Of a stretch of 62,842 nt of DNA, positions 43,792-53,140 are shown in pieces. The notes under the pieces are model-generated. The model was not told the origin of the DNA. It saw nothing but the letters and a program-made list of their open reading frames with translations, and searched no databases. A program made the translations under genes and the position numbers. The DNA lies in contig NZ_FOHU01000017.1 of assembly GCF_900111615.1 (NCBI RefSeq), positions 1-62,842 on the forward strand, written 5' to 3'. Positions within the stretch are counted from its first letter, which is position 1. Every line of letters begins with the position of its first letter. Origin of the DNA: Natronincola peptidivorans. Lineage in GTDB: Bacteria > Bacillota > Clostridia > Peptostreptococcales > Natronincolaceae.

Positions 43792-44571
43792 TTATATATT
43801 TTTATAACGTTGTATATGCTCATCACTCAAAAACTCGTATGCAGCAGAAATCTCTTGGAAAATCTCTGTTGCATTGGGAGCTTTGCTAAGGTCTGGATGA
43901 TACTCCTTTGCCTTTTTCCTATAAGCACTTTTCATCTGAGCTTTATCTGCATCATAAGGAACCCCTATAATATCACAGCTTCTCTCATACTTGTTTTTAA
44001 ACTCAACATTGGGATTTATAAATCCCTGACCATAGCTTCCCTGGCGACTGTGGCCGCCATAGGCCCCTTGACCCCCTTGGTGATGTTGTTGATACCATTG
44101 CTGCTTGAAGCGTTCCTCCCATTTTCTTTGCTGCTCATAATAACGTTGCTGCTGTTCTCTTATTCTATCCTCTTCTGCTTTTCTGTAGGCTTCTTTGAAT
44201 TCATTAAAACCTTTATATTGATAATTTATTCCATCCATAAGATAATTAGCTGTATTAAACAAAAACTCCGTTATGATATACTTTATGTATTTCAAATAGG
44301 CTGCCAATTTGCCTCCAAACATTAAAAATGCCAGTAAAAACAATATAGTAGATAATCCCATAGGATGCATCAAAATTCTTAAACCCAGATTAGCGAATAA
44401 CAAAAAAAACAAACAGCCTCCCATACTCATTAAAGCCAAACAGCCTTTGAAAAAACTTCCTACAAATACTACCATATTCACAATCAGCTGTATGAAAAAG
44501 TCCATGATTGCAGAAATCATCTTAGCTATTCCATATAATACTTTACCTAAAATCTTTTTGATTAGTCTCAT
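43792..44571 (-). CDS. Membrane protein with C-terminal DnaJ domain
   Basis: 259 residues. Three hydrophobic segments (about 28-46, 48-66 and 72-90), then a helical, Gln/Arg/Glu-rich stretch (about 120-160, EQQQRYYEQQRKWEERFKQQ), a Gly-rich linker, and a J domain at about 193-257 with HPD in KEYHPDLSKAP. It should recruit a DnaK-type chaperone to the membrane. The 133-aa zinc-ribbon membrane protein gene lies 52 nt upstream and is probably its operon partner. Confidence 0.9.
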   Translation of the reverse strand: MRLIKKILGKVLYGIAKMISAIMDFFIQLIVNMVVFVGSFFKGCLALMSMGGCLFFLLFANLGLRILMHPMGLSTILFLLAFLMFGGKLAAYLKYIKYIITEFLFNTANYLMDGINYQYKGFNEFKEAYRKAEEDRIREQQQRYYEQQRKWEERFKQQWYQQHHQGGQGAYGGHSRQGSYGQGFINPNVEFKNKYERSCDIIGVPYDADKAQMKSAYRKKAKEYHPDLSKAPNATEIFQEISAAYEFLSDEHIQRYKNI

Positions 44572-44623
44572 ATACAGTTATCCTCTCCTTATCCCCCTTA
44601 AGCTTTGCTAAAGGCTAGTCTGA

Positions 44624-45016
44624 TTAGGTCTTTCTAGTAAACTTCTCTTTACACTTGGGACATGTAATCAAGATGTTTCCTTTGTCCTTTGGCACCCGCA
44701 GCATCGTCTTACACTTAGGGCACTTATAATATTTATTGGTCTTTAAATCTTTGATACGTCTTTGGCCTTGTTTAAGCCTAGAGTAAAGAGGGCTTACCAG
44801 TATGGCAAACTTATAATTCTCCATACTGCGTTTTTGCAAATCCTTTGAAAGGATTCTATAAACAGCCAGAAATAGAGGAATATAGCTTGCGGTAATCAAT
44901 ATTGTTATTCCAGCAATTCGGCTTATCAATGTTAGCACTATTGATAAAACCAGTAAAAATAGAGAGAGCTGATCCCCTCCATATCTTCCAGCCATAAACT
45001 TTCTTAACCAGTTCAT
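44624..45016 (-). CDS. Membrane protein with C-terminal zinc ribbon
   Basis: 130 residues from ATG 45016 (AGGAG 8 nt ahead; frame open from 45025). Two helices (about 17-35 and 38-55) lead to a basic cytoplasmic stretch and a C-terminal zinc ribbon, CPKCKTMLRVPKDKG followed by CPKCKEKF. Zinc-ribbon domains of this type bind nucleic acid or protein. It is directly upstream of the DnaJ-domain gene, and the two are usually described together as hypothetical membrane proteins in clostridia. Confidence 0.85.
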   Translation of the reverse strand: MNWLRKFMAGRYGGDQLSLFLLVLSIVLTLISRIAGITILITASYIPLFLAVYRILSKDLQKRSMENYKFAILVSPLYSRLKQGQRRIKDLKTNKYYKCPKCKTMLRVPKDKGNILITCPKCKEKFTRKT

Positions 45017-45196
45017 TATCATCACTCCTAGTAGCTCTACTTATCGTCTCTTATATCTTATCTTTTTTTACAGAATTTGTATGCATCAAATAGGTAGCCT
45101 CGCCTCTTAAATCATTATATATTTAAAAATGCTATACCTCAAGCACTTTAGCTTTCTTTGTAACCAAGGTATTCATACTGATTTTTCTTAATAACT

Positions 45197-45799
45197 CTAA
45201 TCATTCATATGAAATACCTCGATATTATTTACTTCTCCAAGCTCCTGGATATTCTTTATCAAATCATCGTGCTTTTGGAATTTTCTAATAGGTATAGTTT
45301 CACTAACATTATTCAACACAGTCCCTATCATTCTTGTATATCTAATCTTCATCCTATACCTTACTATTCTCCCTCCTGAAGCATACATCTCACCAAACTG
45401 TATGGACTTTATATCCTTCCATAAGAAAACCTTTGATGGTTCTTTTTTGTATATTGAATATAGGTTTATTCCCTTCTCGTCTAATATTAGTTTTCTATCT
45501 GTAAAAAAATGAAAATGTAATATGAAAAATAACATGCTAATGCTTAATACGAAAAAAAAGATGCTCATATTTCTTTCCTCAACAGCCCGTTGGTGCCTTA
45601 AGTGGCTTATAAAGGCATCTGTACCTATTCCATTTGTTGTTATCTCTTCAATATTATTTCTATAAACAGCAACATTTTTACTGGCTTCTACTAAACTGCT
45701 AATAGAGAAAATTACCAAAGGTATAGCTATGACTAAAAGTATGATTAAGTATATCCTTTGTTTCTTTTTATCCACATTGTATTCTATTTTATTGTTCAT
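45197..45799 (-). CDS. Hypothetical membrane protein, PH-like C-terminus
   Basis: About 200 residues from ATG 45799 (GGTGAT 7 nt ahead; frame open from 45811). Helices at about 17-36 and 79-97 flank an extracytoplasmic loop. The C-terminal half (LILDEKGINLYSIYKKEPSK, then FLWKDIKSIQFGEM and VSETIPIRKF) resembles bacterial PH-like domains in its strand order. Function unknown. Confidence 0.65.
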   Translation of the reverse strand: MNNKIEYNVDKKKQRIYLIILLVIAIPLVIFSISSLVEASKNVAVYRNNIEEITTNGIGTDAFISHLRHQRAVEERNMSIFFFVLSISMLFFILHFHFFTDRKLILDEKGINLYSIYKKEPSKVFLWKDIKSIQFGEMYASGGRIVRYRMKIRYTRMIGTVLNNVSETIPIRKFQKHDDLIKNIQELGEVNNIEVFHMND

Positions 45800-46058
45800 C
45801 AATACAATCACCCTTTCTTCTCATCCCAGCTTCTCTTTATTTCCCTTTATCTATTTGAAACAACCAAAAAACGGGAAGGCAGAGTTAAATACTTACTAAA
45901 TCTACCCCTCTAGTATACCATATCCAGCTGCATAATTTATTCATTGCAGTTCTGTTCTTCTCTAATCTCTATATCTTTAAACCATTCGGCAAAAATATAT
46001 CCTTCCAAGGTTAAAAAATGATATACTTTAAGCAAAAGTAATTAAGGAGGGATATCTA

Positions 46059-47042
46059 TTGAAGTTACCTAAGTCATTAAGTCTTGCAAATCTGCCGACA
46101 AAAATTGAAAAGCTGGAAAGGCTGAGTAAAAGTCTAGGAGATCTGGAAATATACGTGAAAAGAGATGATCAAACCGGGACAGAGGTTTCTGGTAACAAGG
46201 TAAGAAAACTGGAATTTGCTGTTCAGGAGGCATTAAATCAAGGCTGTGATTATTTAATTACCTGTGGTGGTATCCAATCCAATCATGCTAGAGCAACAGC
46301 TGCTGTTGCAGCAAAGCTAGGGATGGGTGCCTATTTAGTTCTTAAGGGCAATAGTGATGAAGAAATTGATGGCAATTACTTTTTAGATAAAATCCTTGGA
46401 GCTAATATCCATTTCATTACCCTAGAAGAGTATATGGAAAAAAGAGGAATGATTATGGAAGAAATCAAAGAATCCCTCGCCGTAAAAGGACATAAGGCTT
46501 ATATTTTGCCAGAGGGAGCCTCCAATGGCATTGGCACCTTTGGATACTATAAAGCCATGGAAGAGATTCTTCATCAGGAAAAGGAAATGGGTATCCATTT
46601 TGATGCTATCGTCACAACAGTAGGTTCAGGTGGTACCTATGCTGGATTATTTTATGCTAATAAAATCAATAAAAGTAACGCTGATATTTATGGTATCAAT
46701 ATTGCTGGAGATGCAGATTATTTTAAAAAAAGGATTAATGAGCTTTTACAGGAAGCCGCTATGTATACAGGAAAAGAAATTCAATATACACAGGAAGAAC
46801 TGCGGATCATTGATGGTTATGTGGGAGACGGCTATGCTTTAAGCAGACCTGAGGAGCTAATCTTCATCCAGCAAATGGCGCAGCTGGAAGGTATCATTCT
46901 AGATCCTGTATATACAGCTAAGGCAATGTACGGATTGGTAGAGGAAATTAGAAAAGGTACCTTTAAGGATTATAAAAAGCTTTTATTTATCCATACTGGA
47001 GGGATTTTTAGCTTATTTTCTAGCAGAAACCAGTTTTATTAG
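46059..47042 (+). CDS. dcyD: D-cysteine desulfhydrase / ACC-deaminase-family PLP enzyme
   Basis: 327 residues from TTG 46059 with AAGGAGGGATATCTA ahead. A fold-II PLP enzyme of the DcyD/ACC deaminase group: VKRDDQTGTEVSGNKVRKLE holds the cofactor Lys, CGGIQSNHARATA follows, TTVGSGGTYAGL binds the phosphate, and FIHTGGIFSLF closes the site. D-cysteine to pyruvate, sulfide and ammonia is the most probable reaction; related enzymes act on D-Ser or ACC. Monocistronic, with a terminator downstream. Confidence 0.88.
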   Translation: MKLPKSLSLANLPTKIEKLERLSKSLGDLEIYVKRDDQTGTEVSGNKVRKLEFAVQEALNQGCDYLITCGGIQSNHARATAAVAAKLGMGAYLVLKGNSDEEIDGNYFLDKILGANIHFITLEEYMEKRGMIMEEIKESLAVKGHKAYILPEGASNGIGTFGYYKAMEEILHQEKEMGIHFDAIVTTVGSGGTYAGLFYANKINKSNADIYGINIAGDADYFKKRINELLQEAAMYTGKEIQYTQEELRIIDGYVGDGYALSRPEELIFIQQMAQLEGIILDPVYTAKAMYGLVEEIRKGTFKDYKKLLFIHTGGIFSLFSSRNQFY

Positions 47043-47122
47043 ATTTTAGCTGTTTCTTCAAATATTTTTTGCCTATGTGTAATAAAATGCCCTTCAATTT
47101 CATTCTCCTGCAAATTATCCAA

Positions 47123-47167
47123 TGGATAGAATCAAGAAATCCTAGATGTCTTAATGTCATCTAGGAT
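47123..47167 (+). terminator. Terminator region after dcyD
   Basis: AAGAAATCCTAGATG and CATCTAGGATTTCTT form a perfect 15-bp stem with a 9-nt loop. The T-run is weak, so it may act in both directions or as an RNA stabiliser. Confidence 0.7.
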
Positions 47168-47270
47168 TTCTTAATCTTTAGTTAGAAAAATTGGTCTAAT
47201 GGGATAGAATTCAGTTGCCATCCGATTTCATGATGCTTCATCTGACCGAAATTAGGTGCCCTCACTATAC

Positions 47271-48227
47271 TTACGTTGTTGGTATACAAATCACTTGCCC
47301 GATTTGTAAATTATCTGGATCTACAGTTGGGTTAGCTCTTCTTATAGCATCTACAGTTGTATTATATCTTGTAGCAAGATTATAAAAGGTATCACCTGAC
47401 CTTATGGTGTAAGCAGTAGTTCCTGTTGGACAAGTAGTTGGCGGCGGTGGAGCAGCACAATCTACACCTAAAGCAGTCCATGTAGCCACACCTACTATAC
47501 CATCAACAGTAAGACCCTTGTTTCTTTGAAATGCTCTTACTGCTTCCTCTGTTCTAGGTCCAAAAATACCATCAACAGGACCTGGATCAAAGCCAGCATC
47601 TGCTAATAACTGTTGCAGCTTTCTTACTGAATCCCCTCTACTGCCGCGTCTTAAGGTAGGACATACGGGTGTAGGTGGTGGTGTCACCCCTGGCACACAA
47701 ATTACTTGCCCAATAAATAATCTATCTGGATCTACACCAGGATTCGCTGCTATCAAAGCATCTAATGATATATTTAGTCTTCTAGCAATGTTATAAAAGG
47801 TGTCTCCTGCTCTAATGGTGTAAGGGGTTGTTCCCACTGGGCAGGTGGTTGGTGGTGGTGCTGCTGGTATACAAATTACTTGCCCGATAAACAATCTATC
47901 TGGATCTACACCAGGATTCGCTGCTACCAAAGCATCTAGTGATATATTTAGCCTTCTAGCAATGTTATAAAAGGTGTCTCCTGCTCTAATAGTGTAAGGG
48001 GTTGTTCCCTCTGGACAAGTGGTTGGTGGTGGTGGTGCTGTCACTGGGATACAGATTTGCTGACCAATCATCAACATATCAGGATTAACAGTGGGATTGG
48101 CTGCTATCATGGCTTGCACAGTAGTGTTAAATCTAGCTGCTAATCCAAAATAAGTGTCTCCTGCCCGGATAATATATGGTATTGTTCCAGGGGGGCACGT
48201 CGATTGATTATAGTAACCATGAAACAT
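47271..48227 (-). CDS. Protein with four LysM domains and a peptidoglycan-binding domain
   Basis: 318 residues, no signal peptide. Order: LysM (about 15-62), LysM (70-117), LysM (122-170), a peptidoglycan-binding-1 domain (about 182-245, RRGSRGDSVRKLQQLLADAG), and LysM (255-316). Each LysM begins Cys-Pro-x-Gly-Thr and ends QxICIP; Pro-rich spacers link them. Missing secretion signal plus LysM repeats suggest a spore-coat or cortex-associated protein like SafA, made in the mother cell. LysM 2 and 3 are almost identical at DNA level (about 47690-47850 and 47866-48025), a recent duplication. Confidence 0.9.
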   Translation of the reverse strand: MFHGYYNQSTCPPGTIPYIIRAGDTYFGLAARFNTTVQAMIAANPTVNPDMLMIGQQICIPVTAPPPPTTCPEGTTPYTIRAGDTFYNIARRLNISLDALVAANPGVDPDRLFIGQVICIPAAPPPTTCPVGTTPYTIRAGDTFYNIARRLNISLDALIAANPGVDPDRLFIGQVICVPGVTPPPTPVCPTLRRGSRGDSVRKLQQLLADAGFDPGPVDGIFGPRTEEAVRAFQRNKGLTVDGIVGVATWTALGVDCAAPPPPTTCPTGTTAYTIRSGDTFYNLATRYNTTVDAIRRANPTVDPDNLQIGQVICIPTT

Positions 48228-48249
48228 AATTTTACCTCCTTCTTTACTT

Positions 48250-48290
48250 ATTATAGTAGAATATATTGTTTCAATATTTTCTACTATAAT
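48250..48290. repeat. 19-bp inverted repeat upstream of the LysM protein gene
   Basis: Arms 48250-48268 and 48272-48290 match at 18 of 19 positions around a TTT centre. Just upstream of the ribosome-binding site, it may be an operator or a 5' mRNA stem. Confidence 0.6.
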
Positions 48291-48474
48291 ATATTCCTAT
48301 GAGGTAAATAGTGTTCTAGTAGTATCACTGGATCTGTTTTAAAGTGAGTATAAAAACACATTTTTGTAAATCATTAGGAAAGTTTAATTAACAATGTTTT
48401 CTGTGTCTATTCTATAGAGAATTATCGAGGCATTGATGTTTTTTGGAGATAAGCTTTTATTATTATTTCTATTC

Positions 48475-49026
48475 TTACTCTTTGACATCTTCACCTTTTT
48501 CAACTTTTTCTTCTTCCATACCCTTTGCTTGTATAAGTGTTTTAAATCTTTTATATCTCAAATAGCTAGGATTGGCAAATTTATTGATGAATTTCAACAT
48601 TAAGTTGCCTACTCTACCTAACCTTGAAAGCCTTGATAATCTTGCAAGCCTAAAAATCCTAACTAATCTAAAAGCTCTAAAAGCAACATCTAATGGTATA
48701 ATAGCAAAAAGTTCAATGAAGTTTGATTTTATAAATTGAAGCTTTGTAAGATGCTGCTTTGACTTTTTATATCTTAAAAACAGATCAGTAGCAAAAGCTG
48801 CACAAATGATTAAATCTAGTATTTCTACAAATTTTGTAAAAGTTAGATTATGGATAAAGAACATATCGATTGTTGATAAGGCTAATATTAAAATAGTAGC
48901 AAATATAAGCACACTTTCATAAATTGCTTCTTTTGAGGATACATCCATTAGCTTGCTATATAACGTTTTAGGTATACTGACATATTTACTAACTATCTTT
49001 TTGATTTTTTGGATGATTTTGTTCAA
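48475..49026 (-). CDS. Voltage-sensor-like membrane protein without pore domain
   Basis: 183 residues. Four helices: S1 about 37-53, S2 about 62-84, S3 about 96-112, S4 about 114-140. S4 has arginines at 117, 120, 123, 126, 129, 132, 135 and 138, exactly every third residue. The pore helices S5-S6 and a TVGYG filter of voltage-gated channels are absent; the protein ends with a short charged tail. It could be a stand-alone voltage sensor, a proton channel-like protein, or a truncated channel. No channel fragment follows downstream. Confidence 0.8.
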   Translation of the reverse strand: MNKIIQKIKKIVSKYVSIPKTLYSKLMDVSSKEAIYESVLIFATILILALSTIDMFFIHNLTFTKFVEILDLIICAAFATDLFLRYKKSKQHLTKLQFIKSNFIELFAIIPLDVAFRAFRLVRIFRLARLSRLSRLGRVGNLMLKFINKFANPSYLRYKRFKTLIQAKGMEEEKVEKGEDVKE

Positions 49027-49232
49027 AATATGCTTCCCCCTTCAATTAAAAATCTGTGATAAACCTCCAAGTAATTAAAGGTCATATTATCATTAGTATA
49101 CACCTTATATTTTCTTATTAACAGAGGAAGTAGTCAAATTTATTAGTAATCTAGTATCAGTCAATCATCTTATATCCCTTTTCTAATAAAATGATATAAT
49201 AACTATAAAAACAGTTTAAAAGGATGATAAAT

Positions 49233-50978
49233 ATGAAAATCTTTTCAAAGTTAAAAAAACTCATCAACAAGCTTTCCTTTAGCTATAAACGCTTTCCTAT
49301 GTCATTACTTTTAGCAGGATTAGTAACAATAATTATTATGATCATGAATCATAGCAGTTACCATCTACAAGAAACCTATTCACGTATTGCTATGACCTTA
49401 GCCTTGGGGATTCCTTTAACTTTGTCAGTTCATGTGTATTTTGAAGGAAAAACAGATACAAGTAAGCGTCATCAAGTGTTATATCATTTCGCAGTAATCA
49501 TTCTGTTATTTGTATATTACCTTTTTCTTTTGAATGATTTAAACATGGTGACAAGCACAAGGTATACAGCCTATACCATTAGCTTTTATCTCCTCTTTAG
49601 CTTTATACCTTATTTACATAGAAAGGAGAACTATGAGCTTTATGTCATCAGACTCTTTAGCCGTTTTGTTGTTTCTTATGTATATTCTGTTATTCTCTAC
49701 CTAGGCCTTGCAGCAATATTAGGAACCATCAACTTGCTTTTTAATGCAAATATACCTGGAAAACTCTTTTTCGACATGGCTGTTATAGTGGCAGGAATTT
49801 TCGCTCCAGCTTTTTTCTTGTCAGATATACCTAAATGGAATGAAGAGATTATAATAGATAGTTATCCAAAAGTTTTAGGGGTTTTGCTACAATTTATTAT
49901 CCTCCCCCTCCTGACTGTCTACACACTTATCCTATATGCTTACTTTGGAAAAAGCATCATCACGATGCAACTACCTCAAGGCATTATAGGTAATTTGGTT
50001 TTGTGGTATTCCATAATAAGTGTTATTATTCTTTTTTTCATTTATCCTTTAAAGAATTCAAATCAATGGGTTAAATTCTTTCTGGCTTTTTTCCCGAAAG
50101 CAATTCTTCCGCTGGTGGCTATGATGTTTGTGGCCATCGCCACTCGAATTAACGCTTATGGGATAACGGAAAGTAGATATTTTGTGCTGATAGTGGGCTT
50201 ATGGGTAACAGGTGTAATGATTTATTATGCCGTAAAGAAGAATATCCATACCATTATCATCACCATATCCTTGGCTATTATAGGGTTTTTGGCCGTTACT
50301 GGGCCCTGGAGTGCTTATTCTGTGTCAAAGCTCAGTCAAAATCATAGATTTGAAGAGATACTTCTAGCCTATGGTATGGTTGACTCTGAATCTGGCATAC
50401 AAGAACCAGAAAAAGAGTTGGTGGAAGCTGATAAAAAAGAAATCAATAGCATCATTATGTATTTTAACAATAATTATGATTTACATGACATAAGGTATCT
50501 ACCAGAAGATTTTCAGCTAGATGATATGGATGATTTATTTGGTTTCCCCTTTATGGGTGGGGGAAGAGGAGATTTTAGAAATAATGAGTACTTTGCTTAT
50601 TATTTAGATAACAGGAGTATTGTGATTGATATAAGAAGCTTTGATTATTTTGCAGAATATATAAGCTATCAGCAAGAAAACCTTCAATCCATGGATGATA
50701 ACTATTCCATTTCTCATAACGAAAATCATGAATTTGTAATAAAACATAATGAAGAAGTAATATATCAAAAAGATTTGAGAACAGTAGTGGCTGACCTTCA
50801 TCAAAAAAGTCCAACCCAAAGAAATAACCTTTCTCAAGAGGAAATGACCTTTACCGATGAAAATGAAAAAGCCCAGATTTATATAATCTTTAGAAATATC
50901 CATGGCTTCAAAAACATGGCCGACGATACCTTCACTATTGATGGAATGGAGCATTATGTTTTTGTAAAGATAAAATAG
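49233..50978 (+). CDS. DUF4153 family membrane protein
   Basis: 581 residues from ATG 49233 (AAAGGATGAT ahead; frame open to 49224). About ten membrane helices in the first 380 residues, with typical DUF4153 blocks such as FMLxYTISFYLLFSFIPYLHRKEN-like and LVIYPLK near the middle, and a C-terminal extracytoplasmic domain of about 200 residues. Function unknown; the family is common in Firmicutes near signalling genes. A terminator follows. Confidence 0.8.
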   Translation: MKIFSKLKKLINKLSFSYKRFPMSLLLAGLVTIIIMIMNHSSYHLQETYSRIAMTLALGIPLTLSVHVYFEGKTDTSKRHQVLYHFAVIILLFVYYLFLLNDLNMVTSTRYTAYTISFYLLFSFIPYLHRKENYELYVIRLFSRFVVSYVYSVILYLGLAAILGTINLLFNANIPGKLFFDMAVIVAGIFAPAFFLSDIPKWNEEIIIDSYPKVLGVLLQFIILPLLTVYTLILYAYFGKSIITMQLPQGIIGNLVLWYSIISVIILFFIYPLKNSNQWVKFFLAFFPKAILPLVAMMFVAIATRINAYGITESRYFVLIVGLWVTGVMIYYAVKKNIHTIIITISLAIIGFLAVTGPWSAYSVSKLSQNHRFEEILLAYGMVDSESGIQEPEKELVEADKKEINSIIMYFNNNYDLHDIRYLPEDFQLDDMDDLFGFPFMGGGRGDFRNNEYFAYYLDNRSIVIDIRSFDYFAEYISYQQENLQSMDDNYSISHNENHEFVIKHNEEVIYQKDLRTVVADLHQKSPTQRNNLSQEEMTFTDENEKAQIYIIFRNIHGFKNMADDTFTIDGMEHYVFVKIK

Positions 50979-51429
50979 TACTTCAAACCACTCTTTTCAT
51001 AAAGAACCAGTCTTTCAATTTAATAAAAATGGTATCAAAGGACTCCTCTGTCTATAAAAACAGAGGAGTTCTTTATTTTACTCTTTAATCATCCTACCGA
51101 ATCTTATACATTTCATAGGCTTCTTTTTTTGAATCTATAGGAAATACTTCTTGCCTACACTATGCCAACTTATGCTTCTTTATAGCACCTAGATTTTATC
51201 TGCATAGGCGTACTATTTCAAAAAAATATTGAACCTTTCTCTTCAAAAATTTTCTCAAGAAGATATTAAGAATCTTCATGTCTGGCAATAGACAAAAACA
51301 AAGAATGCAAAAATGTGGCATGCTGAAGGTTTTCTTTAATATATATATTTATAAAGACCCGAAAGCTTGTTTAATACTTCAATAATAACACAGCTTAAAC
51401 ATACTATAAGAGAAGGAGAAGAGATACCT
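50979..51429. other. Intergenic stretch with terminator
   Basis: Apart from the terminator at 51037-51080, nothing recognisable lies between the DUF4153 gene and the SLH-deacetylase gene. Confidence 0.4.
51037..51080 (+). terminator. Terminator of the DUF4153 gene
   Basis: AAAGGACTCCTCTG pairs with CAGAGGAGTTCTTT, followed by ATTTTA. Confidence 0.85.
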
Positions 51430-53085
51430 ATGTATTTAAGAATACGCTGTAGACTAATGCTGGTTTTATTCATAATAATAGCATTCATAGTAATAATGGA
51501 CCCCGTTTTAGCTGAGGAAATAGAAGCGGCAGAGAAAATCAAGGCAGGGGTAGAAGTAGTAGAAGGTGTACAAGATATAGAAGATGTAGGAGTAGTAGAA
51601 ATAGCAGAAGATGTCGAAGTAATAGAAATAAATGAATTTTTAGATGTCTATTCCCTGAATACAAATCCTTATTATGAGAGTATTTATAAGGTAGCCAATG
51701 CAGGCATTATGACGGGAGTCAGCCAAGAGTTATTTGCTCCATACAAGTCTGTTACAAGAGGAGAACTGGCTGTCATTTTAGCCAAGCTATTAGATTTGAA
51801 AGAAGTCGAAAATATACCTCTCCATCTAGAGGATGTGGACGAAAATCACTGGTCCTATTCCTCTATTGTTTTGGTATTAGAGGAGGGTGTGATGAAAACT
51901 AAATCTCCTCATGAATTTAAACTGCAAGAAAATGCAACTAGAGCAGAAGTATTAGAAGCACTCTGGGGATTAAATCAAGTAAATGAAGAAGCCTCAGAAG
52001 TAGAAGTAACCAGAGGAGAGATGGCTTATTTTATTGATCTATGGTTCCAGGAGATTAAGAAAGAACCCTTGTCTATGCCGGTAGTGATTGATCTCTATGA
52101 TGAGGAGGCATTGGCGACAAAGAGCTTTATTTATTCTCTGTTAGGTAAATACTCCCCCAGTAGGCAGCCAGTAACCATAAAAATATTAGCTGATCTTTTA
52201 ATCGAAGATATAGAAGTAACCTATGACAATTATTTGTATTATAGATATGAAATTAATGACACTTCAAATATCAATATGTTAAAGCTGTATAGCGAAGGAA
52301 TCCTTCTTGCAGATGCTCATGGTCATCTATTTCCCAGCAAAGTATTAACACGACAAGAAGCAGTAGAAATCATCAGTAGATTGTCTAATCCTGTCATTCC
52401 GGAAAGACCTGAGTACATTGAAAGAAATCCTATTCCAATCCTAATGTACCACGAAATAAACACGCTGCCAAAGGAAGGCCCAACTGGCTTATATGTAAGC
52501 CAAAATAGTTTTTTACAGCAGTTGGATGTTTTAAAAGAAAGAGGATACAACACAATCACCATGGATCAGCTATATAGTCACTGGGCTCATCATGTACCCA
52601 TACCGCCCAAACCTGTAGTTCTGACATTTGATGATGGGTATGCTTCTCACTATCACTTTGTGTCAGTGGAATTAGGTAAAAGGGGTATGACTGGAACCTT
52701 TTATATTATAACCTCTATGATAGATGTAGATCATTTAAGAACTTCTAATAGACTTAGAGAAATGTATGAGGAAGGTATGGAAATAGGCAGTCATACAGTA
52801 ACTCACCTCGATGCAAGATATAGCAGTAAAGCTAATATAGTAAAAGAATACAAAGAATCAAAAGAAGCTTTAGAGGATATAATCGGCTCAGAAATAAAGC
52901 ATTTTTGCTATCCAATAGGAGGCGTCACTCCCTATGCCAGACAAACCTTAAAGGATTTAGGCTATAAAACAGCGGTAAGAACAACCTATGGTAAGGCCGA
53001 TAGGTTACAAGGAATGTACGATTTAAGAAGAATCAGAATAGATTATTATGATAGTATAAGAGGATTTTTAAATAAAATAAAATGA
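51430..53085 (+). CDS. SLH-domain polysaccharide deacetylase
   Basis: 551 residues from ATG 51430; the frame is open to 51367 but AGGAGAAGAG lies right before 51430. A signal peptide (about 1-28) is followed by a short acidic stretch of Ile/Val-Glu repeats, SLH-like repeats (about 65-330; YKVANAGIMTGVSQELFAPY and TRGELAVILAKLLDL), and a NodB deacetylase (about 350-550) with TFDDGY (Asp401/402) and GSHTVTHLD. SLH anchors it to pyruvylated wall polymers. It should deacetylate wall glycans. It ends near a convergent serpin gene. Confidence 0.9.
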   Translation: MYLRIRCRLMLVLFIIIAFIVIMDPVLAEEIEAAEKIKAGVEVVEGVQDIEDVGVVEIAEDVEVIEINEFLDVYSLNTNPYYESIYKVANAGIMTGVSQELFAPYKSVTRGELAVILAKLLDLKEVENIPLHLEDVDENHWSYSSIVLVLEEGVMKTKSPHEFKLQENATRAEVLEALWGLNQVNEEASEVEVTRGEMAYFIDLWFQEIKKEPLSMPVVIDLYDEEALATKSFIYSLLGKYSPSRQPVTIKILADLLIEDIEVTYDNYLYYRYEINDTSNINMLKLYSEGILLADAHGHLFPSKVLTRQEAVEIISRLSNPVIPERPEYIERNPIPILMYHEINTLPKEGPTGLYVSQNSFLQQLDVLKERGYNTITMDQLYSHWAHHVPIPPKPVVLTFDDGYASHYHFVSVELGKRGMTGTFYIITSMIDVDHLRTSNRLREMYEEGMEIGSHTVTHLDARYSSKANIVKEYKESKEALEDIIGSEIKHFCYPIGGVTPYARQTLKDLGYKTAVRTTYGKADRLQGMYDLRRIRIDYYDSIRGFLNKIK

Positions 53086-53140
53086 TGAAGGAAATTATTT
53101 GTTGATATTTAGACATGTCTTATGAGATCCTTTACTTTCT

